A DNA stretch of 64,000 bases, from assembly GCF_900188315.1 (NCBI RefSeq), contig NZ_LT897781.1:2480001-2544000 (forward strand), in the 5' to 3' direction. The stretch is from Marinobacter sp. es.042 (GTDB lineage Bacteria; Pseudomonadota; Gammaproteobacteria; Pseudomonadales; Oleiphilaceae). Positions 43,988 through 54,828 of this stretch are shown piece after piece. The position numbers and the translations under genes are program-made. Position 1 is the stretch's first letter; each line of letters begins with the position of its first letter. The notes beneath the pieces are model-generated. The model was not told the origin of the DNA. It ran no database searches and saw only the letters and a program-made list of their open reading frames with translations.

Positions 43988-44386
43988 TTAATCCTCGTCT
44001 TCGTCCACCTCTTCCGCTTCGATATCCAGCGGGCGACCAACCAACTCGACAAATGCCATCGGGGCATTGTCGCCGGCACGGAAGCCACACTTCAGGATAC
44101 GAAGGTATCCACCCGGACGCTCGTTGTAGCGGGGACCAAGCTCGTCAAACAGCTTGGCAACCGCTGCATCGTCACGCAGGCGTGAGAACGCCAGACGACG
44201 ATTCGCGACCGAATCATTCTTGGAAAGCGTGATCAAAGGCTCAGCTACCCGACGAAGCTCTTTGGCTTTCGGCAGCGTTGTTTTGATCAGCTCGTGTTCA
44301 ACCAGTGACGCAGTCATGTTACGGAACATGGCCTTGCGATGCGCACTGGTCCTGCTGAACTTACGACCACTCTTACGATGACGCAT
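43988..44386 (-). CDS. rplQ: 50S ribosomal protein L17
   Basis: The 132-residue L17 begins [20 protein letters not shown], and the rest follows the family closely ([29 protein letters not shown]). The tail ends in an acidic run ([10 protein letters not shown]), slightly longer than in E. coli (127 residues). L17 sits near the peptide exit tunnel. It is the last gene of the alpha operon and is followed by the shared bidirectional terminator with uvrA. Confidence 0.98.
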   Translation of the reverse strand: MRHRKSGRKFSRTSAHRKAMFRNMTASLVEHELIKTTLPKAKELRRVAEPLITLSKNDSVANRRLAFSRLRDDAAVAKLFDELGPRYNERPGGYLRILKCGFRAGDNAPMAFVELVGRPLDIEAEEVDEDED

Positions 44387-44419
44387 TGCTCTGATTCCTT
44401 ACCTTAAACTAATCGGCGA

Positions 44420-45424
44420 TTAACCGCCCAGAACCCGGTCGTCGCCACGAAGGCTAGCCGGCGGCCAGTTATCAAGACGCATGCCCAGTGACAGACCACG
44501 GGACGCCAGAACGTCCTTGATCTCGGTCAGCGACTTTTTACCAAGGTTAGGCGTCTTCAACAGCTCAACTTCTGTGCGCTGGATAAGATCGCCGATGTAG
44601 TAAATGTTCTCAGCCTTCAAGCAGTTAGCTGAACGCACTGTCAATTCCAGATCATCTACCGGACGCAGCAGGATCGGATCAATTTCTTCCTCTTCCTCAA
44701 CGCGCTCGGGCTCTTTCTCATGATCGAAATCGACAAACACCGCCAGTTGCTGCTGGAGGATGGTGGCCGCCCGGCGAATTGCTTCTTCCGGGTCGATGGT
44801 GCCATTGGTCTCCAGGTCGATAACCAGCTTGTCCAGATCGGTCCGCTGCTCTACCCGTGCACTTTCCACGGCGTAGGCCACACGACGAACCGGGCTGAAT
44901 GTTGCATCCAGCTGCAGGCGTCCGATGGCGCGAGTTTCGTCCTCGTCAAGACCGCGCTGGTCCGCCGGCTCATAGCCGCGACCGCGTGCAACACGGAGAC
45001 GCATGTTCACTTCACCATTCTCGCTAAGGTGACAGATCACGTGCTCCGGGTTAGCAATCTCAACGTCATGATCCAGCTTGATATCACCGGCTGTCACAAC
45101 GCCCGGGCCTTTCTTGCTGAGCGTAAGCTCGGCATCGTCCCGACCGTTCATTTTTACGGCAACGCCCTTAAGATTCAGGAGAATCTCAATGACGTCTTCC
45201 TGGACACCCTCAATGGCGCTGTACTCGTGCAGGACACCGTCAATCTGCGCTTCAGTCACAGCGCAGCCTGGCATCGAAGACAAGAGAATCCGGCGCAGTG
45301 CACTGCCCAGGGTATGGCCAAAGCCCCTTTCCAGAGGCTCAAGCGTAACCTTGGCACGTGTGGCGCTTGATTCCTTCACGTCAATGGTACGAGGTGTCAA
45401 TAACTCATGTACTGAACGCTGCAT
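44420..45424 (-). CDS. rpoA: RNA polymerase alpha subunit
   Basis: The 334-residue product has the assembly domain ([20 protein letters not shown], about 32-51) and the C-terminal DNA- and activator-binding domain ([39 protein letters not shown]). Length agrees with other gammaproteobacteria (E. coli 329). The alpha C-terminal domain contacts UP elements and many activators. It is the fourth gene of the alpha operon between rpsD and rplQ. Confidence 0.98.
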   Translation of the reverse strand: MQRSVHELLTPRTIDVKESSATRAKVTLEPLERGFGHTLGSALRRILLSSMPGCAVTEAQIDGVLHEYSAIEGVQEDVIEILLNLKGVAVKMNGRDDAELTLSKKGPGVVTAGDIKLDHDVEIANPEHVICHLSENGEVNMRLRVARGRGYEPADQRGLDEDETRAIGRLQLDATFSPVRRVAYAVESARVEQRTDLDKLVIDLETNGTIDPEEAIRRAATILQQQLAVFVDFDHEKEPERVEEEEEIDPILLRPVDDLELTVRSANCLKAENIYYIGDLIQRTEVELLKTPNLGKKSLTEIKDVLASRGLSLGMRLDNWPPASLRGDDRVLGG

Positions 45425-45459
45425 AGACGCCCCTATCTGCTATCGTTGCTAACTGGGCT

Positions 45460-46080
45460 TTACTTAGAGTAAAGCTCGACGATGAGGTTCTCGTTGATGT
45501 CGGCCGGCAGTTCAGTACGCTCGGGTACTGACTTGTAAACGCCGGACATCTTGCTGGCGTCGACCTCTACCCAGCTCACCGGTGCACGGCTTGCAGACAG
45601 ATCCAGCGCGCCCTTGACACGCAGCTGGTTCTTCGCCTTTTCACGCACGCTCACGACATCACCCGGACGGACCTGATAGGACGGAATGTTAACCGGCTTA
45701 TCATTCACCAGGATCGCCTTGTGAGAGACGAGCTGACGGGATTCTGCACGGGTAGAACCAAAGCCCATGCGGTATACAACGTTATCGAGACGACCTTCCA
45801 GCAGCTGCAACAGGTTTTCACCAGTTGCACCTTTGCCTCGGGCAGCCTCTTTGTAATAGTTGCGGAACTGCTTCTCGAGAACGCCGTAGATACGACGAAC
45901 TTTCTGTTTCTCACGAAGCTGTACGCCGTACTCGGACAGACGACCGCGACGCGCGCCGTGCATACCCGGCGGAGTCTCGATGTTGCACTTGGAATCGAGC
46001 GCGCGAACACCGCTCTTCAGAAAAAGATCTGTCCCTTCACGACGAGACAGCTTGCACTTCGGGCCTATATAACGAGCCAT
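45460..46080 (-). CDS. rpsD: 30S ribosomal protein S4
   Basis: The 206-residue S4 starts [20 protein letters not shown] and has the S4 RNA-binding domain ([20 protein letters not shown]). It lacks the zinc-binding cysteine set of some bacterial S4 forms. S4 nucleates 30S assembly by binding 16S rRNA. In E. coli it is the translational repressor of the alpha operon, and the operon order here (rpsM, rpsK, rpsD, rpoA, rplQ) is the same. Confidence 0.98.
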   Translation of the reverse strand: MARYIGPKCKLSRREGTDLFLKSGVRALDSKCNIETPPGMHGARRGRLSEYGVQLREKQKVRRIYGVLEKQFRNYYKEAARGKGATGENLLQLLEGRLDNVVYRMGFGSTRAESRQLVSHKAILVNDKPVNIPSYQVRPGDVVSVREKAKNQLRVKGALDLSASRAPVSWVEVDASKMSGVYKSVPERTELPADINENLIVELYSK

Positions 46081-46098
46081 AATTCACTGTCTCCTGTG

Positions 46099-46488
46099 TT
46101 AGACGCGGCGCTTCTTGGGCGGACGACAGCCGTTGTGGGGAATCGGCGTCACATCTGTGATGTTGGTGATCTTGTAGCCACACGCATTCAGCGCGCGAAC
46201 TGCAGATTCACGTCCGGGCCCAGGACCCTTAACCTCTACGTCCAGGTTTTTAAGGCCGTATTCAGCAGCCGCATTACCGGCTCTTTCAGCTGCTACCTGC
46301 GCAGCAAAAGGTGTACTCTTGCGTGACCCACGGAAACCGGAACCACCAGAAGTGGCCCAGGACAGGACGTTGCCCTGACGGTCAGAAATGGTCACGATAG
46401 TGTTGTTGAAGGACGCGTGAATGTGCGCGACGCCATCAACAACCGTCTTTTTCACCTTTTTACGGGTACGTGTACCTGGCTTTGCCAT
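46099..46488 (-). CDS. rpsK: 30S ribosomal protein S11
   Basis: The 129-residue S11 has a basic start ([17 protein letters not shown]), the core [20 protein letters not shown] and the conserved end [20 protein letters not shown]. It forms part of the 30S platform by the mRNA exit. It is the second gene of the alpha operon. Confidence 0.98.
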   Translation of the reverse strand: MAKPGTRTRKKVKKTVVDGVAHIHASFNNTIVTISDRQGNVLSWATSGGSGFRGSRKSTPFAAQVAAERAGNAAAEYGLKNLDVEVKGPGPGRESAVRALNACGYKITNITDVTPIPHNGCRPPKKRRV

Positions 46489-46501
46489 GTTTGCCTACCT
46501 G

Positions 46502-46858
46502 TTACTTACGAATAGGTTTGCGTGGACCTTTACGGGTGCGTGCGTTGGTCTTGGTGCGCTGGCCACGGACCGGAAGGCCATGACGATGACGCAGACCACG
46601 GTGACATCCGAGATCCTTCAAACGCTTGATGTTCATCTGTACTTCACGACGCAGATCGCCTTCGACAGACACCTTGCCCACTTCAGTACGAAGTGCTTCA
46701 AGCTGCTCGTCGCTCAGGTCTTTGACCTTAAGGTCCGGCTTGACACCGGTTGCGTCGCAAAGCTTCTGGGCTGTGGTCTTGCCAACACCAAAGATGTAGG
46801 TCAGCGAGACAACAGCATGTTTGTGATCGGGTATATTGACACCGGCTATACGTGCCAT
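46502..46858 (-). CDS. rpsM: 30S ribosomal protein S13
   Basis: The 118-residue S13 starts [20 protein letters not shown] and ends in the basic tail [20 protein letters not shown] that contacts the P-site tRNA. It is the first gene of the alpha operon, and a clear sigma-70 promoter lies about 60 bases upstream. In E. coli the S4 repressor acts at the leader before this gene. Confidence 0.98.
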   Translation of the reverse strand: MARIAGVNIPDHKHAVVSLTYIFGVGKTTAQKLCDATGVKPDLKVKDLSDEQLEALRTEVGKVSVEGDLRREVQMNIKRLKDLGCHRGLRHRHGLPVRGQRTKTNARTRKGPRKPIRK

Positions 46859-46919
46859 CCAAATTACTCCGCGTTCAAAGCTTTGCTGTGTGAATTTTCC
46901 GCCACAAAAAGGGCGCGAA

Positions 46920-46949
46920 ATAATAGCGCCTGACCCCGCACGGAGTCAA
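46920..46949 (-). promoter_or_regulatory. Sigma-70 promoter of the alpha operon
   Basis: On the minus strand TTGACT is followed after 18 bases by TATTAT, each five of six to consensus. It lies between rpmJ and rpsM, so the alpha operon can be transcribed separately from the spc operon. Confidence 0.7.
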
Positions 46950-46998
46950 GCGCCATCATTCCGAAACCCTACAATGTCAGGAACGATTCCTCTCGGAA

Positions 46999-47112
46999 TC
47001 AACCCTGGCGTTGCTTGTGACGAGGCTCCGAGCAAATGACTCGTACCGAGCCATTGCGACGAATTACTTTGCAGTTACGGCAAATTTTCTTTACCGAAGC
47101 GCGTACTTTCAT
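46999..47112 (-). CDS. rpmJ: 50S ribosomal protein L36
   Basis: This is a 37-residue protein, [19 protein letters not shown] at the start and RHKQRQG at the end, translated directly from the sequence. Cys11, Cys14, Cys27 and His32 form the zinc site of the C+ type of L36. It is the last gene of the spc operon, 30 bases behind secY, exactly where L36 sits in E. coli. The identity is certain despite its small size. Confidence 0.97.
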   Translation of the reverse strand: MKVRASVKKICRNCKVIRRNGSVRVICSEPRHKQRQG

Positions 47113-47142
47113 TGTCGACTCCAGTTTTCAAGGGGAACGGGA

Positions 47143-48465
47143 TTAACCGTTCCGACCATAGCCCTTGAGATTGGACTTCTTCATCAGTGATTCATACTGA
47201 TGGGACATCAGGTGCGACTGAACCTGAGCCATGAAATCCATCACCACGACTACAACAATCAGCAGAGACGTACCACCCAGATAGAACGGTACATTCCCCG
47301 CCACCATCAGGAACTGAGGGAACAGGGAGACTGCTGCAATGTACATTGCACCGAACAGCGTCAGACGGGTCAGAACACCATCGATATACTTGGCAGTCTG
47401 ATCACCAGGACGAATGCCCGGAATAAACGCTCCAGAGCGCTTGAGGTTATCCGCAACTTCTTTCGGGTTGTACATCAGGGCTGTATAGAAGAAGCAGAAG
47501 AAGACCACTGCTGCCGCAAACAGGATAATGTACAACGGCTGGCTCGGCGCCAGGGCCTGGGATACATCGCTCAGCCATTCCATACCCTCACCCTGACCAA
47601 ACCACTGCCCCAGCGATGCCGGGAAGAGCAGAATGGAAGACGCAAAGATGGGCGGAATAACACCGGCCATATTTACCTTCAGGGGAAGGTGACTGGACTG
47701 CTGGGCGAACACCCGGCGACCCTGTTGCCGCTTGGCGTAATTGATTGTCAGCCTGCGCTGCCCGCGCTCCATGAAGACCACGAAGCCGATAACAGCAACC
47801 GCAAGAACACCAATACCGAGCACGACCAGCAGGCTCATCTCACCATTTCGGGCCTGCTCGAGCGTCTGACCGATCGCACCGGGAAGCCCGGCGACAATAC
47901 CGGCGAAGATCAGCAGCGAAATGCCGTTACCGACACCCCGCTCGGTGATCTGCTCGCCAAGCCACATCATAAACACGGCACCACTCACGAATGACACAAC
48001 CGCTACAAAGTGGAAGCTGAAGCTGTCATTGAAGGTGACACCCTGAGATGCCAGACCGACAGAAATACCAAAACCCTGAACCAGGGCCAGGATAACCGTA
48101 CCATACCGTGTGTACTGGCTGATCTTTCGACGGCCAGCCTCACCTTCTTTCTTCAGCTGCTCAAGCTGCGGACTAACCGCAGTCATGAGCTGCATGATGA
48201 TAGAGGCCGAAATGTACGGCATGATACCGAGAGCGAAGATACTCATGCGCTCAAGCGCACCACCGGAAAACATGTTGAACATGCTCAGGATTGTGCCCTG
48301 GTTCTGTTCAAACAGTGCCGCCAGACGGTCGGGGTTGATACCCGGCACCGGAATGTGGGCACCAATCCGGTACACCAGCAATGCCAGGAAGACAAACCAG
48401 AGCCGCGATCGCAGCTCTGCCAGTCCTTTACCCGCGCCCGCAGGCAATGATGCGTTCTTGGCCAT
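47143..48465 (-). CDS. secY: Preprotein translocase channel subunit SecY
   Basis: SecY forms the protein-conducting channel of the inner membrane with SecE and SecG. The 440 residues show ten membrane helices, the first with [20 protein letters not shown]. Family signatures follow: [29 protein letters not shown], and the cytoplasmic loop [19 protein letters not shown] used by SecA and ribosomes. It lies between rplO and rpmJ in the spc operon. Confidence 0.98.
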   Translation of the reverse strand: MAKNASLPAGAGKGLAELRSRLWFVFLALLVYRIGAHIPVPGINPDRLAALFEQNQGTILSMFNMFSGGALERMSIFALGIMPYISASIIMQLMTAVSPQLEQLKKEGEAGRRKISQYTRYGTVILALVQGFGISVGLASQGVTFNDSFSFHFVAVVSFVSGAVFMMWLGEQITERGVGNGISLLIFAGIVAGLPGAIGQTLEQARNGEMSLLVVLGIGVLAVAVIGFVVFMERGQRRLTINYAKRQQGRRVFAQQSSHLPLKVNMAGVIPPIFASSILLFPASLGQWFGQGEGMEWLSDVSQALAPSQPLYIILFAAAVVFFCFFYTALMYNPKEVADNLKRSGAFIPGIRPGDQTAKYIDGVLTRLTLFGAMYIAAVSLFPQFLMVAGNVPFYLGGTSLLIVVVVVMDFMAQVQSHLMSHQYESLMKKSNLKGYGRNG

Positions 48466-48482
48466 TTAGTCCTCGACTCGCC

Positions 48483-48917
48483 TTAGTCTTCGACTTTACC
48501 ACCCGCGGCAGAAATTGCCTCGCGCGCGCCTTTGGTTACCCGAAGTCCCTTCACAGTTACCGCACGGCTCAGTTCGCCGGACAAGATAACCTTGGCTTCG
48601 CGAATCTCCCCGCGAATAATGTCCGCCTTTTTCAGGGCTTCCAGATCCACCACATCGCCTTCAACCTTCGCCAACTCGTTCAGGCGAATTTCAGCAACGT
48701 AGCGCTGCTGACGGGAAGTGAAGCCAAACTTCGGCAGACGACGGGCCAACGGCTGCTGACCACCCTCGAAACCGGGCGCTACACTGCCGCCAGAGCGGGC
48801 TTTCAGACCCTTGTGACCACGACCGCCGGTTTTACCGAGACCGCTACCGATACCACGACCGACCCGCTTGGGGGCCTGGCGTGAACCGGGTTCCGGACTA
48901 AGTTCGTTCAGACGCAT
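48483..48917 (-). CDS. rplO: 50S ribosomal protein L15
   Basis: The 144-residue L15 starts [20 protein letters not shown] and has the glycine-rich basic region [18 protein letters not shown] and the globular end [11 protein letters not shown] chose the ATG at 48917 with GAGGAG in front, which gives the E. coli length exactly; a few open codons precede it. L15 is a late assembly protein of the 50S central region. Confidence 0.97.
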   Translation of the reverse strand: MRLNELSPEPGSRQAPKRVGRGIGSGLGKTGGRGHKGLKARSGGSVAPGFEGGQQPLARRLPKFGFTSRQQRYVAEIRLNELAKVEGDVVDLEALKKADIIRGEIREAKVILSGELSRAVTVKGLRVTKGAREAISAAGGKVED

Positions 48918-48918
48918 C

Positions 48919-49107
48919 TTAGTTCTCCTCAACCCGAACCAGGTAATCTACCCGGTTGATCATGCCGCGGATGGAAGGGGTATCTTCCACTTCCACGGTG
49001 TGACCGATTTTACGAAGACCCAGGCCCTTCACACACAACTTGTGCTTGGGCTGGCAGCCGATGGGGCTGCGGGTCAGAGTTACTTTGATCGTTTTTGCGT
49101 TCGCCAT
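48919..49107 (-). CDS. rpmD: 50S ribosomal protein L30
   Basis: The 62-residue L30 reads [20 protein letters not shown] at the start and ends [14 protein letters not shown]. The conserved RSPIG..KH motif is visible. I take the ATG at 49107, since upstream codons of the open frame overlap rpsE and have no L30 similarity. It fits between rpsE and rplO as in E. coli. Confidence 0.97.
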   Translation of the reverse strand: MANAKTIKVTLTRSPIGCQPKHKLCVKGLGLRKIGHTVEVEDTPSIRGMINRVDYLVRVEEN

Positions 49108-49111
49108 GACT

Positions 49112-49612
49112 TCAACCCAGAATCTCTTCCACGGTCTTACCGCGCTTGGCTGCAATATCTTCAGGCGCTTGAGTTGCCTGGAGACCCTTGATGGTGGAAC
49201 GTACAACGTTCACCGGGTTGGTAGACCCGTAACACTTGGACAGTACGTTCTGAACACCCGCCACTTCCAGTACTGCGCGCATCGCACCGCCGGCGATGAT
49301 ACCAGTACCTTCGGACGCAGGCTGCATGTAGACCTTGGAGCCGCCATGCTGAGCCTTGACCGGGTATTGCAGGGTAGTACCGTCAAGCGGAACTTCTACC
49401 ATGTTCTTGCGTGCAGCTTCCATGGCCTTCTGGATGGCAACCGGCACTTCACGCGCCTTGCCCCGACCGAAACCAACGCGACCTTTACCATCACCCACTA
49501 CAGTCAGTGCGGTGAAGGCGAAAATACGGCCACCTTTAACAACCTTGGCGACACGATTGACCTGAACCAGCTTTTCCTGGAGCTCAGGCGCCTTCTGTTC
49601 GTTAACGCTCAT
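49112..49612 (-). CDS. rpsE: 30S ribosomal protein S5
   Basis: The 166-residue S5 contains the double-stranded RNA-binding fold ([20 protein letters not shown]) and the loop [20 protein letters not shown] linked to decoding accuracy and spectinomycin response. The C-terminal half includes [20 protein letters not shown]. The ATG at 49612 follows GAGGTGGAG. It is an spc-operon member between rplR and rpmD. Confidence 0.98.
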   Translation of the reverse strand: MSVNEQKAPELQEKLVQVNRVAKVVKGGRIFAFTALTVVGDGKGRVGFGRGKAREVPVAIQKAMEAARKNMVEVPLDGTTLQYPVKAQHGGSKVYMQPASEGTGIIAGGAMRAVLEVAGVQNVLSKCYGSTNPVNVVRSTIKGLQATQAPEDIAAKRGKTVEEILG

Positions 49613-49624
49613 CTTCTCCACCTC

Positions 49625-49972
49625 TTAGAATTGCAAGCCAGCTTCACGGGCTGCGTCGGCCAGAGCCTGAATACGGCCGTGATAACGGTAACCGGAGCGG
49701 TCAAAAGCAACCTGCTCAACACCTGCTGCCTTGGCACGCTCAGCGATCAGCTGACCGACCTTTTTGGCAGCGTCCACGTTACCGGTTGCACCCTGGCGCA
49801 GTTCCTTATCCAACGTGGAGGCAGAAGCCAGCACCTTGCTGCCGTCTGCAGTTGTGACCTGGGCATACATGTGACGCGGTGTGCGGTGAACGCACAGACG
49901 ATTGGTACCCAGTTCACGGATCTTCATGCGCACTTTGCGTGCGCGACGCAATCTTTCGTTATTCGCGCTCAT
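49625..49972 (-). CDS. rplR: 50S ribosomal protein L18
   Basis: The 115-residue L18 has a basic start ([20 protein letters not shown]), the segment [15 protein letters not shown] and the conserved end [20 protein letters not shown]. It binds 5S rRNA in the central protuberance together with L5, also encoded in this operon. Confidence 0.98.
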   Translation of the reverse strand: MSANNERLRRARKVRMKIRELGTNRLCVHRTPRHMYAQVTTADGSKVLASASTLDKELRQGATGNVDAAKKVGQLIAERAKAAGVEQVAFDRSGYRYHGRIQALADAAREAGLQF

Positions 49973-49981
49973 AGTCCCGCC

Positions 49982-50515
49982 TTATTTCTTCTTGGCTTCT
50001 TTGCGTCTGACCTGCTCATCCGCATAACGAACACCCTTACCCTTATAAGGCTCGGGCGGACGGAACGCGCGGACTTCCGCAGCGACCTGGCCAACCTGTT
50101 GCTTGTCGATACCGCGAATCACAACTTCCGTATTGGACGGAGTTTCTGCGGTAATCCCCTCGGGCAGCTCATACTCAACCGGGTGTGAGAAACCCAGAGT
50201 CAGATTGAGCTTCTTACCTTGCGCCTGGGCACGGTAACCTACGCCCGTCAGCTGGAGCTTACGTTCCCAGCCTGTGGAAACACCGGTCACCATGTTGTTG
50301 ACCAGTGCACGAGTAGTACCAGCAAGAGCGCGGGACTTGGTAGCACCATCGCGGGCAGCAAAGCGCAGAACATTCTCTTCCTGCTTTACTTCAACCGCTT
50401 GGTGAATGGTGATTTGAAGCGCTCCCTTGGAACCCTTCACACTAATTTCCTGTCCGTTCAGCTTAACCTCAACACCGGAAGGCAGCACGACAGGATTATT
50501 GGCAACCCTGGACAT
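49982..50515 (-). CDS. rplF: 50S ribosomal protein L6
   Basis: The 177-residue L6 starts [20 protein letters not shown] and has two similar alpha/beta domains. It ends with the strongly conserved [20 protein letters not shown]6 contacts the sarcin-ricin loop region of 23S rRNA. It lies between rpsH and rplR in the spc operon. Confidence 0.98.
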   Translation of the reverse strand: MSRVANNPVVLPSGVEVKLNGQEISVKGSKGALQITIHQAVEVKQEENVLRFAARDGATKSRALAGTTRALVNNMVTGVSTGWERKLQLTGVGYRAQAQGKKLNLTLGFSHPVEYELPEGITAETPSNTEVVIRGIDKQQVGQVAAEVRAFRPPEPYKGKGVRYADEQVRRKEAKKK

Positions 50516-50524
50516 GTGTATCTC

Positions 50525-50917
50525 CTAGAATACGGTGCAGATGACTTCGCCACCCACGCCAGCAGCTCGTGCGGCGCGGTCTGTCATAACGCCCTTGGAC
50601 GTTGAGACAATCGCGACTCCCAGACCACCGGATACTTTCGGCAGTTCCCCAGCGCCGTTGTACTGGCGCAGACTCGGACGGCTGACCCGCTTGATCTCTT
50701 CAATAACCGGCTTGCCACCGAAGTATTTCAGAGTAATCGTCAGCTCGGGCTTCGCGTCGGCTGAAACGGAGAAATCGTCGACGTAACCTTCGTCCTTAAG
50801 GACCTGAGCTACGGAGATCTTCATTTTTGAAGACGGCATCGTAACGTCTGCTTTCGATGCCATCTGTGCATTACGGATACGGGTAAACATATCCGCAAGC
50901 GTGTCTTGCATACTCAT
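50525..50917 (-). CDS. rpsH: 30S ribosomal protein S8
   Basis: The 130-residue S8 reads [20 protein letters not shown] and ends [20 protein letters not shown] then [10 protein letters not shown] use the ATG at 50917, which gives the E. coli length and has AGGAG upstream; the frame is open 19 more codons. In E. coli S8 is the translational repressor of the spc operon. Confidence 0.97.
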   Translation of the reverse strand: MSMQDTLADMFTRIRNAQMASKADVTMPSSKMKISVAQVLKDEGYVDDFSVSADAKPELTITLKYFGGKPVIEEIKRVSRPSLRQYNGAGELPKVSGGLGVAIVSTSKGVMTDRAARAAGVGGEVICTVF

Positions 50918-51005
50918 TGGTATGAGGCTCCTGATCTTTTTAGTTGTGCAGCGGCTTGCCGCACCGCTTACCAACAGGCACCCGACCGAGGTCAGGGTGC
51001 CTATC

Positions 51006-51311
51006 TTACCAGCTTGCCTTGGTCAGGCCCGGAACGTCACCGCGCATGCCGTATTCACGGAGTTTGATCCGTGACAGCTCAAACTTGCGCAGAACGCCGT
51101 GGGGACGACCAGTCACCTGGCAACGATTACGAAGACGCGAAGGAGAAGCATCGCGAGGAAGCTGCTGAAGCTTCATCTGTGCGTCCCAACGGTCATCATC
51201 GCTGGTATTCGGGTTCTTGATAATCGCCTTGAGCTCGGCACGCTTCGCTGCAAACTTCGCAACGGTCTTCTCGCGCTTGAGCTCACGGTTTTTCATGGAA
51301 ACCTTAGCCAT
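51006..51311 (-). CDS. rpsN: 30S ribosomal protein S14 (zinc-free form)
   Basis: The 101-residue S14 is the long type without zinc cysteines. It starts [20 protein letters not shown] and ends with [20 protein letters not shown] and [11 protein letters not shown]. It binds 16S rRNA in the head of the small subunit. It lies between rplE and rpsH. Confidence 0.98.
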   Translation of the reverse strand: MAKVSMKNRELKREKTVAKFAAKRAELKAIIKNPNTSDDDRWDAQMKLQQLPRDASPSRLRNRCQVTGRPHGVLRKFELSRIKLREYGMRGDVPGLTKASW

Positions 51312-51323
51312 TACACTCGTTCC

Positions 51324-51863
51324 TTATTTCTTGAACGGAAAGCCAAAGGCTTTCAACAGTTCGCGACCTTCATCGTCGGTACCGGCAGTGGTGGTAATGG
51401 TGATATCCAGACCACGGATCTTGTCGACTCTGTCGTACTCGATCTCAGGGAAAATGATCTGCTCACGCACACCCATGCTGTAGTTACCGCGACCGTCGAA
51501 CGATTTGGGATTCAGACCGCGGAAGTCACGAATGCGGGGAACCGCAATGTGAACCAGACGATCAAAGAAGTCCCACATGCGCTCGCCGCGCAGGGTAACT
51601 TTACAACCGATAGGCCAACCTTCACGGATTTTGAAACCCGCGACGGATTTACGAGCCTTGGTAACAACCGCTTTCTGACCTGCCAGGCGCTCGAGATCCG
51701 CCACAGCATTCTCAATCAGCTTCTTGTCACCAACCGCTTCGCCGACACCCATGTTAAGGGTGATCTTTTCGATACGCGGCACCTGCATGATGTTCTTGTA
51801 GCTGAACTCTTTCTGCAGGGCGGGTACCACTTCCTTACTGTACTGCTCTTTCATGTTAAGCAT
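51324..51863 (-). CDS. rplE: 50S ribosomal protein L5
   Basis: The 179-residue L5 has the conserved block [20 protein letters not shown] and ends with [21 protein letters not shown] use the ATG at 51863, giving exactly the E. coli length, with GGTGG upstream; other in-frame starts exist at 51875 (GTG) and 51854 (ATG). L5 binds 5S rRNA and contacts the P-site tRNA. Confidence 0.96.
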   Translation of the reverse strand: MLNMKEQYSKEVVPALQKEFSYKNIMQVPRIEKITLNMGVGEAVGDKKLIENAVADLERLAGQKAVVTKARKSVAGFKIREGWPIGCKVTLRGERMWDFFDRLVHIAVPRIRDFRGLNPKSFDGRGNYSMGVREQIIFPEIEYDRVDKIRGLDITITTTAGTDDEGRELLKAFGFPFKK

Positions 51864-51878
51864 CGTAACCACCACCGC

Positions 51879-52199
51879 TTACTGGTTATCGACAGCTTCA
51901 TTCGTGGACTTGAAGATCCGCACTTTCGCGCCGTCTTCCTTGATCTGGAAGCCTACACGATCGGCTTTGCCGGTCTGCGGATTAAAAATAGCCACGTTGG
52001 AAGCCTGGATAGGTGCTTCTTTTTCGACGATGCCACCTGGGGAGCCCAGCATCGGGTTCGGCTTAGTGTGCTTCTTGATCATATTGATCCCAGAAACCAC
52101 CATGCGGCCATCGTCCTGAACCTTCAGGACTTTACCACGTTTGCCCTTATCTTTCCCCGTGGTGACGATTACTTCGTCATCTCGTTTGATCTTTTTCAT
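51879..52199 (-). CDS. rplX: 50S ribosomal protein L24
   Basis: The 106-residue L24 contains the KOW motif near its start ([20 protein letters not shown]) and the conserved [20 protein letters not shown]. It is an early-assembly protein located near the tunnel exit. It lies between rplN and rplE. Confidence 0.98.
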   Translation of the reverse strand: MKKIKRDDEVIVTTGKDKGKRGKVLKVQDDGRMVVSGINMIKKHTKPNPMLGSPGGIVEKEAPIQASNVAIFNPQTGKADRVGFQIKEDGAKVRIFKSTNEAVDNQ

Positions 52200-52216
52200 A
52201 ACCGGCCTCTGGTCCT

Positions 52217-52585
52217 TTAAAGTACTTCGGGTGCCAGTGAGATAATTTTCATGAACTTCTCATTACGCAGTTCACGGGTAACCGGTCCGAAGATACGGGT
52301 ACCAATAGGAGCGTCCTGATTGTTCAGAAGTACTGCCGCGTTTCCGTCGAAACGGATCAGCGAACCGTCGGGACGACGAACACCCTTGCGAGTGCGCACC
52401 ACGACAGCTTTCAGGACCTGGCCTTTCTTCACCTTACCGCGGGGGATGGCTTCCTTGACGGTCACCTTGATGATATCCCCTACGCTGGCATAACGCCGAT
52501 GTGAACCGCCCAGGACCTTGATGCACATCACCTGACGCGCACCGCTGTTATCCGCGACTTCAAGCATTGTTTGAGTCTGAATCAT
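52217..52585 (-). CDS. rplN: 50S ribosomal protein L14
   Basis: The 122-residue L14 starts [20 protein letters not shown], with the typical [20 protein letters not shown] and the end [16 protein letters not shown]. It forms an intersubunit bridge and is the binding place of the silencing factor RsfS. It is the first gene of the classical spc operon; no separate promoter was evident in the 15-base gap to rpsQ. Confidence 0.98.
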   Translation of the reverse strand: MIQTQTMLEVADNSGARQVMCIKVLGGSHRRYASVGDIIKVTVKEAIPRGKVKKGQVLKAVVVRTRKGVRRPDGSLIRFDGNAAVLLNNQDAPIGTRIFGPVTRELRNEKFMKIISLAPEVL

Positions 52586-52600
52586 GGTTGTTCTCCGGCG

Positions 52601-52867
52601 TTACACCTTGGATGCACGTTCGGTAACTTCCACCAGGGCCCAACTCTTGGTCTTGGAGACCGGACGGGTTTCCTGAATGGTCACAGTGTCACCGATGTTG
52701 CACTGATTGCTCTCATCGTGAGCGTGGATCTTGGTTGAACGCTTCATGTACTTACCGTACAGCGGGTGTTTCACCTGACGCTCGACCAGCACCACGATGG
52801 ACTTCTCCATCTTGTTGCTCACGACCTTGCCGCTCAGAGTTCTGGCAGTTTGGGTAGCTTCGGTCAT
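52601..52867 (-). CDS. rpsQ: 30S ribosomal protein S17
   Basis: The 88-residue S17 has [20 protein letters not shown] and [19 protein letters not shown], then [18 protein letters not shown], the OB-fold core. It is the last gene of the S10 operon, immediately behind rpmC, and binds 16S rRNA early in assembly. Confidence 0.98.
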   Translation of the reverse strand: MTEATQTARTLSGKVVSNKMEKSIVVLVERQVKHPLYGKYMKRSTKIHAHDESNQCNIGDTVTIQETRPVSKTKSWALVEVTERASKV

Positions 52868-52868
52868 G

Positions 52869-53060
52869 TCACTGTCCTGCCTTTTCGTTCAATACTGTTT
52901 TCACGCGAGCGATGTCGCGCTTCACCTTGCCGAGAAGGTGAGACTGATTCAGCTGACCTGTCGCCTTGCGCATGCGCAGGTTGAACTGCTCCTTCAGGAG
53001 GTCGATCAGCTCTTTGTTCAGCTCCTCGACTGACTTTTCACGCAGCTCTGTTGCTTTCAT
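52869..53060 (-). CDS. rpmC: 50S ribosomal protein L29
   Basis: The 63-residue helical L29 reads [20 protein letters not shown], then [17 protein letters not shown], and ends with [14 protein letters not shown]. Its ATG shares one base with the rplP stop (TGATG), giving coupling. L29 lies at the tunnel exit beside L23, where the signal recognition particle and trigger factor dock. Confidence 0.97.
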
Positions 53061-53473
53061 CACATCACCGTCCTCGTTACAAAGGTGGTCTGTACCGGCA
53101 GTTTGGCCGCCGCGAGAGTGAATGCGTCACGAGCGATTTCCTCGGAAACACCTTCCATCTCGTAGAGCATGCGGCCAGGCTGGATTTCAGCCACCCAATA
53201 CTCGACAGAACCCTTACCTTTACCCATTCGAACTTCAAGCGGCTTACCGGTGATCGGCTTGTCCGGGAACACCCGAATCCAGATCTTACCGCCCCGCTTG
53301 ATGCGACGAGTCATGGTACGACGCGCTGCCTCAATCTGGCGCGCAGTTATACGCCCACGGCTCGTAGCCTTCAATCCGTATTCACCGAAGCTCACCTTGT
53401 TGGCGCGGTGAGCAAGACCGGTGTTACGGCCTTTCATTACCTTGCGGAATTTGGTGCGTTTTGGTTGCAGCAT
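53060..53473 (-). CDS. rplP: 50S ribosomal protein L16
   Basis: The 137-residue L16 starts [20 protein letters not shown] and has [24 protein letters not shown] conserved sequence and [19 protein letters not shown]. It helps position tRNA at the A site. It overlaps the rpmC start by one base and follows rpsC. Confidence 0.98.
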
Positions 53474-53485
53474 AAGAGTGCCCCT

Positions 53486-54169
53486 TTACTTAGAACCTTT
53501 CTTCCCAGAGGCTTTCTTGTCAGCACGGACCTGCTCCATACCACCAAGAATCTCACCTTTGAAGATCCATACCTTGACGCCGATTACGCCGTAAGTGGTA
53601 TGCGCTTCGTAGGTTGCGTAATCAATATCTGCACGCAGTGTGTGCAGCGGAACACGACCTTCGCGATACCACTCGGAACGCGCGATTTCAGCACCCCCGA
53701 GACGACCGCCAACCTGGATCTTGATACCCTTGGCACCCTGGCGCATGGCGTTCTGGACCGCACGCTTCATAGCGCGACGGAACATCACACGACGCTCCAG
53801 CTGGCCGGCAACGTTTTGCGCTACCAGGCGGGCATCGAGGTCCGGCTTGCGGACTTCTTCGATGTTGATGTGCACAGGCACACCCATCATGTCGCTGACT
53901 TCGCGACGCAGACGATCAACATCTTCACCCTTCTTACCGATAACAATACCGGGACGGGCAGTATGGATCGTGATACGGGCGTTCTGAGCAGGGCGCTCGA
54001 TCACAATCTTGCTGACAGACGCCTTAACCAGACGCTTGTCGAGGAACTCGCGAACCTGAATATCATTAAGCAGGTTCTTGGAGTATTCCTTTTTGTCGGC
54101 ATACCAGACTGAGTTGTGCTCTTTGATCACACCCAGGCGAATGCCGGTTGGATTTACTTTATGACCCAT
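53486..54169 (-). CDS. rpsC: 30S ribosomal protein S3
   Basis: The 227-residue S3 has the start [20 protein letters not shown] and the KH domain with [20 protein letters not shown]. The C-terminal part includes [20 protein letters not shown]. It lines the mRNA entry channel with S4 and S5. It lies between rplV and rplP. Confidence 0.98.
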   Translation of the reverse strand: MGHKVNPTGIRLGVIKEHNSVWYADKKEYSKNLLNDIQVREFLDKRLVKASVSKIVIERPAQNARITIHTARPGIVIGKKGEDVDRLRREVSDMMGVPVHINIEEVRKPDLDARLVAQNVAGQLERRVMFRRAMKRAVQNAMRQGAKGIKIQVGGRLGGAEIARSEWYREGRVPLHTLRADIDYATYEAHTTYGVIGVKVWIFKGEILGGMEQVRADKKASGKKGSK

Positions 54170-54180
54170 CTGAGCATCTC

Positions 54181-54513
54181 CTACTTGTCGGCGACCTTGA
54201 CGGTGATATGGCAGGTGCGCTTGAAAATACGGTCAGCGCGCCCCTTGGCTCGAGCTTTGATTCGCTTGAGCGTCGGACCCTCATCCACCATCACGGTGGA
54301 AACCCGCAGTTCGTCAACGTCCAGACCTTCGTTGTGCTCAGCGTTGGCGATGGCGGACTCAAGAGCTTTCTTGATCACGACCGCCGCCTTCTTCGGGCTG
54401 AAAGTCAGAATGTTCAGGGCATCCTCAACAGCCTTGCCACGTACTTGGTCAGCGACAAGACGTGCTTTCTGAGCTGAGAGGTTAGCGCCCTTATACTTGG
54501 CTGCTACTTCCAT
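54181..54513 (-). CDS. rplV: 50S ribosomal protein L22
   Basis: The 110-residue L22 begins [20 protein letters not shown] and contains the long hairpin with [20 protein letters not shown] that reaches into the exit tunnel. The ATG at 54513 gives the E. coli length exactly, while the frame is open upstream into rpsS without similarity. Confidence 0.97.
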   Translation of the reverse strand: MEVAAKYKGANLSAQKARLVADQVRGKAVEDALNILTFSPKKAAVVIKKALESAIANAEHNEGLDVDELRVSTVMVDEGPTLKRIKARAKGRADRIFKRTCHITVKVADK

Positions 54514-54529
54514 TTTGATTACCTCAGAA

Positions 54530-54805
54530 TCAGCGTTTAGCTTTCTTGTCGGCCGCATGACCACGATAAGTACGCGTTGCCGCGAACTCACCCAGCTTAT
54601 GTCCAACCATATCTTCGGTGACATAAACCGGCACGTGCTGCTTGCCGTTGTGGACTGCAATGGTCAGGCCTACCATCTCCGGAAAGACTGTCGACCGGCG
54701 GGACCAGGTTTTGATCGGCCGCTTGTCGTTAGCTTCCAGAGCTGCCTCGACCTTCTTCAACAGATGCAGGTCTATAAAAGGACCTTTCTTCAAAGAACGT
54801 GGCAC
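54530..54805 (-). CDS. rpsS: 30S ribosomal protein S19
   Basis: The 91-residue S19 starts [20 protein letters not shown] and contains [20 protein letters not shown] and [20 protein letters not shown]. It forms the head of the 30S subunit with S13. It lies between rplB and rplV. Confidence 0.98.
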   Translation of the reverse strand: MPRSLKKGPFIDLHLLKKVEAALEANDKRPIKTWSRRSTVFPEMVGLTIAVHNGKQHVPVYVTEDMVGHKLGEFAATRTYRGHAADKKAKR

Positions 54806-54828
54806 AGCAATTACCTCTATGTAGTCGT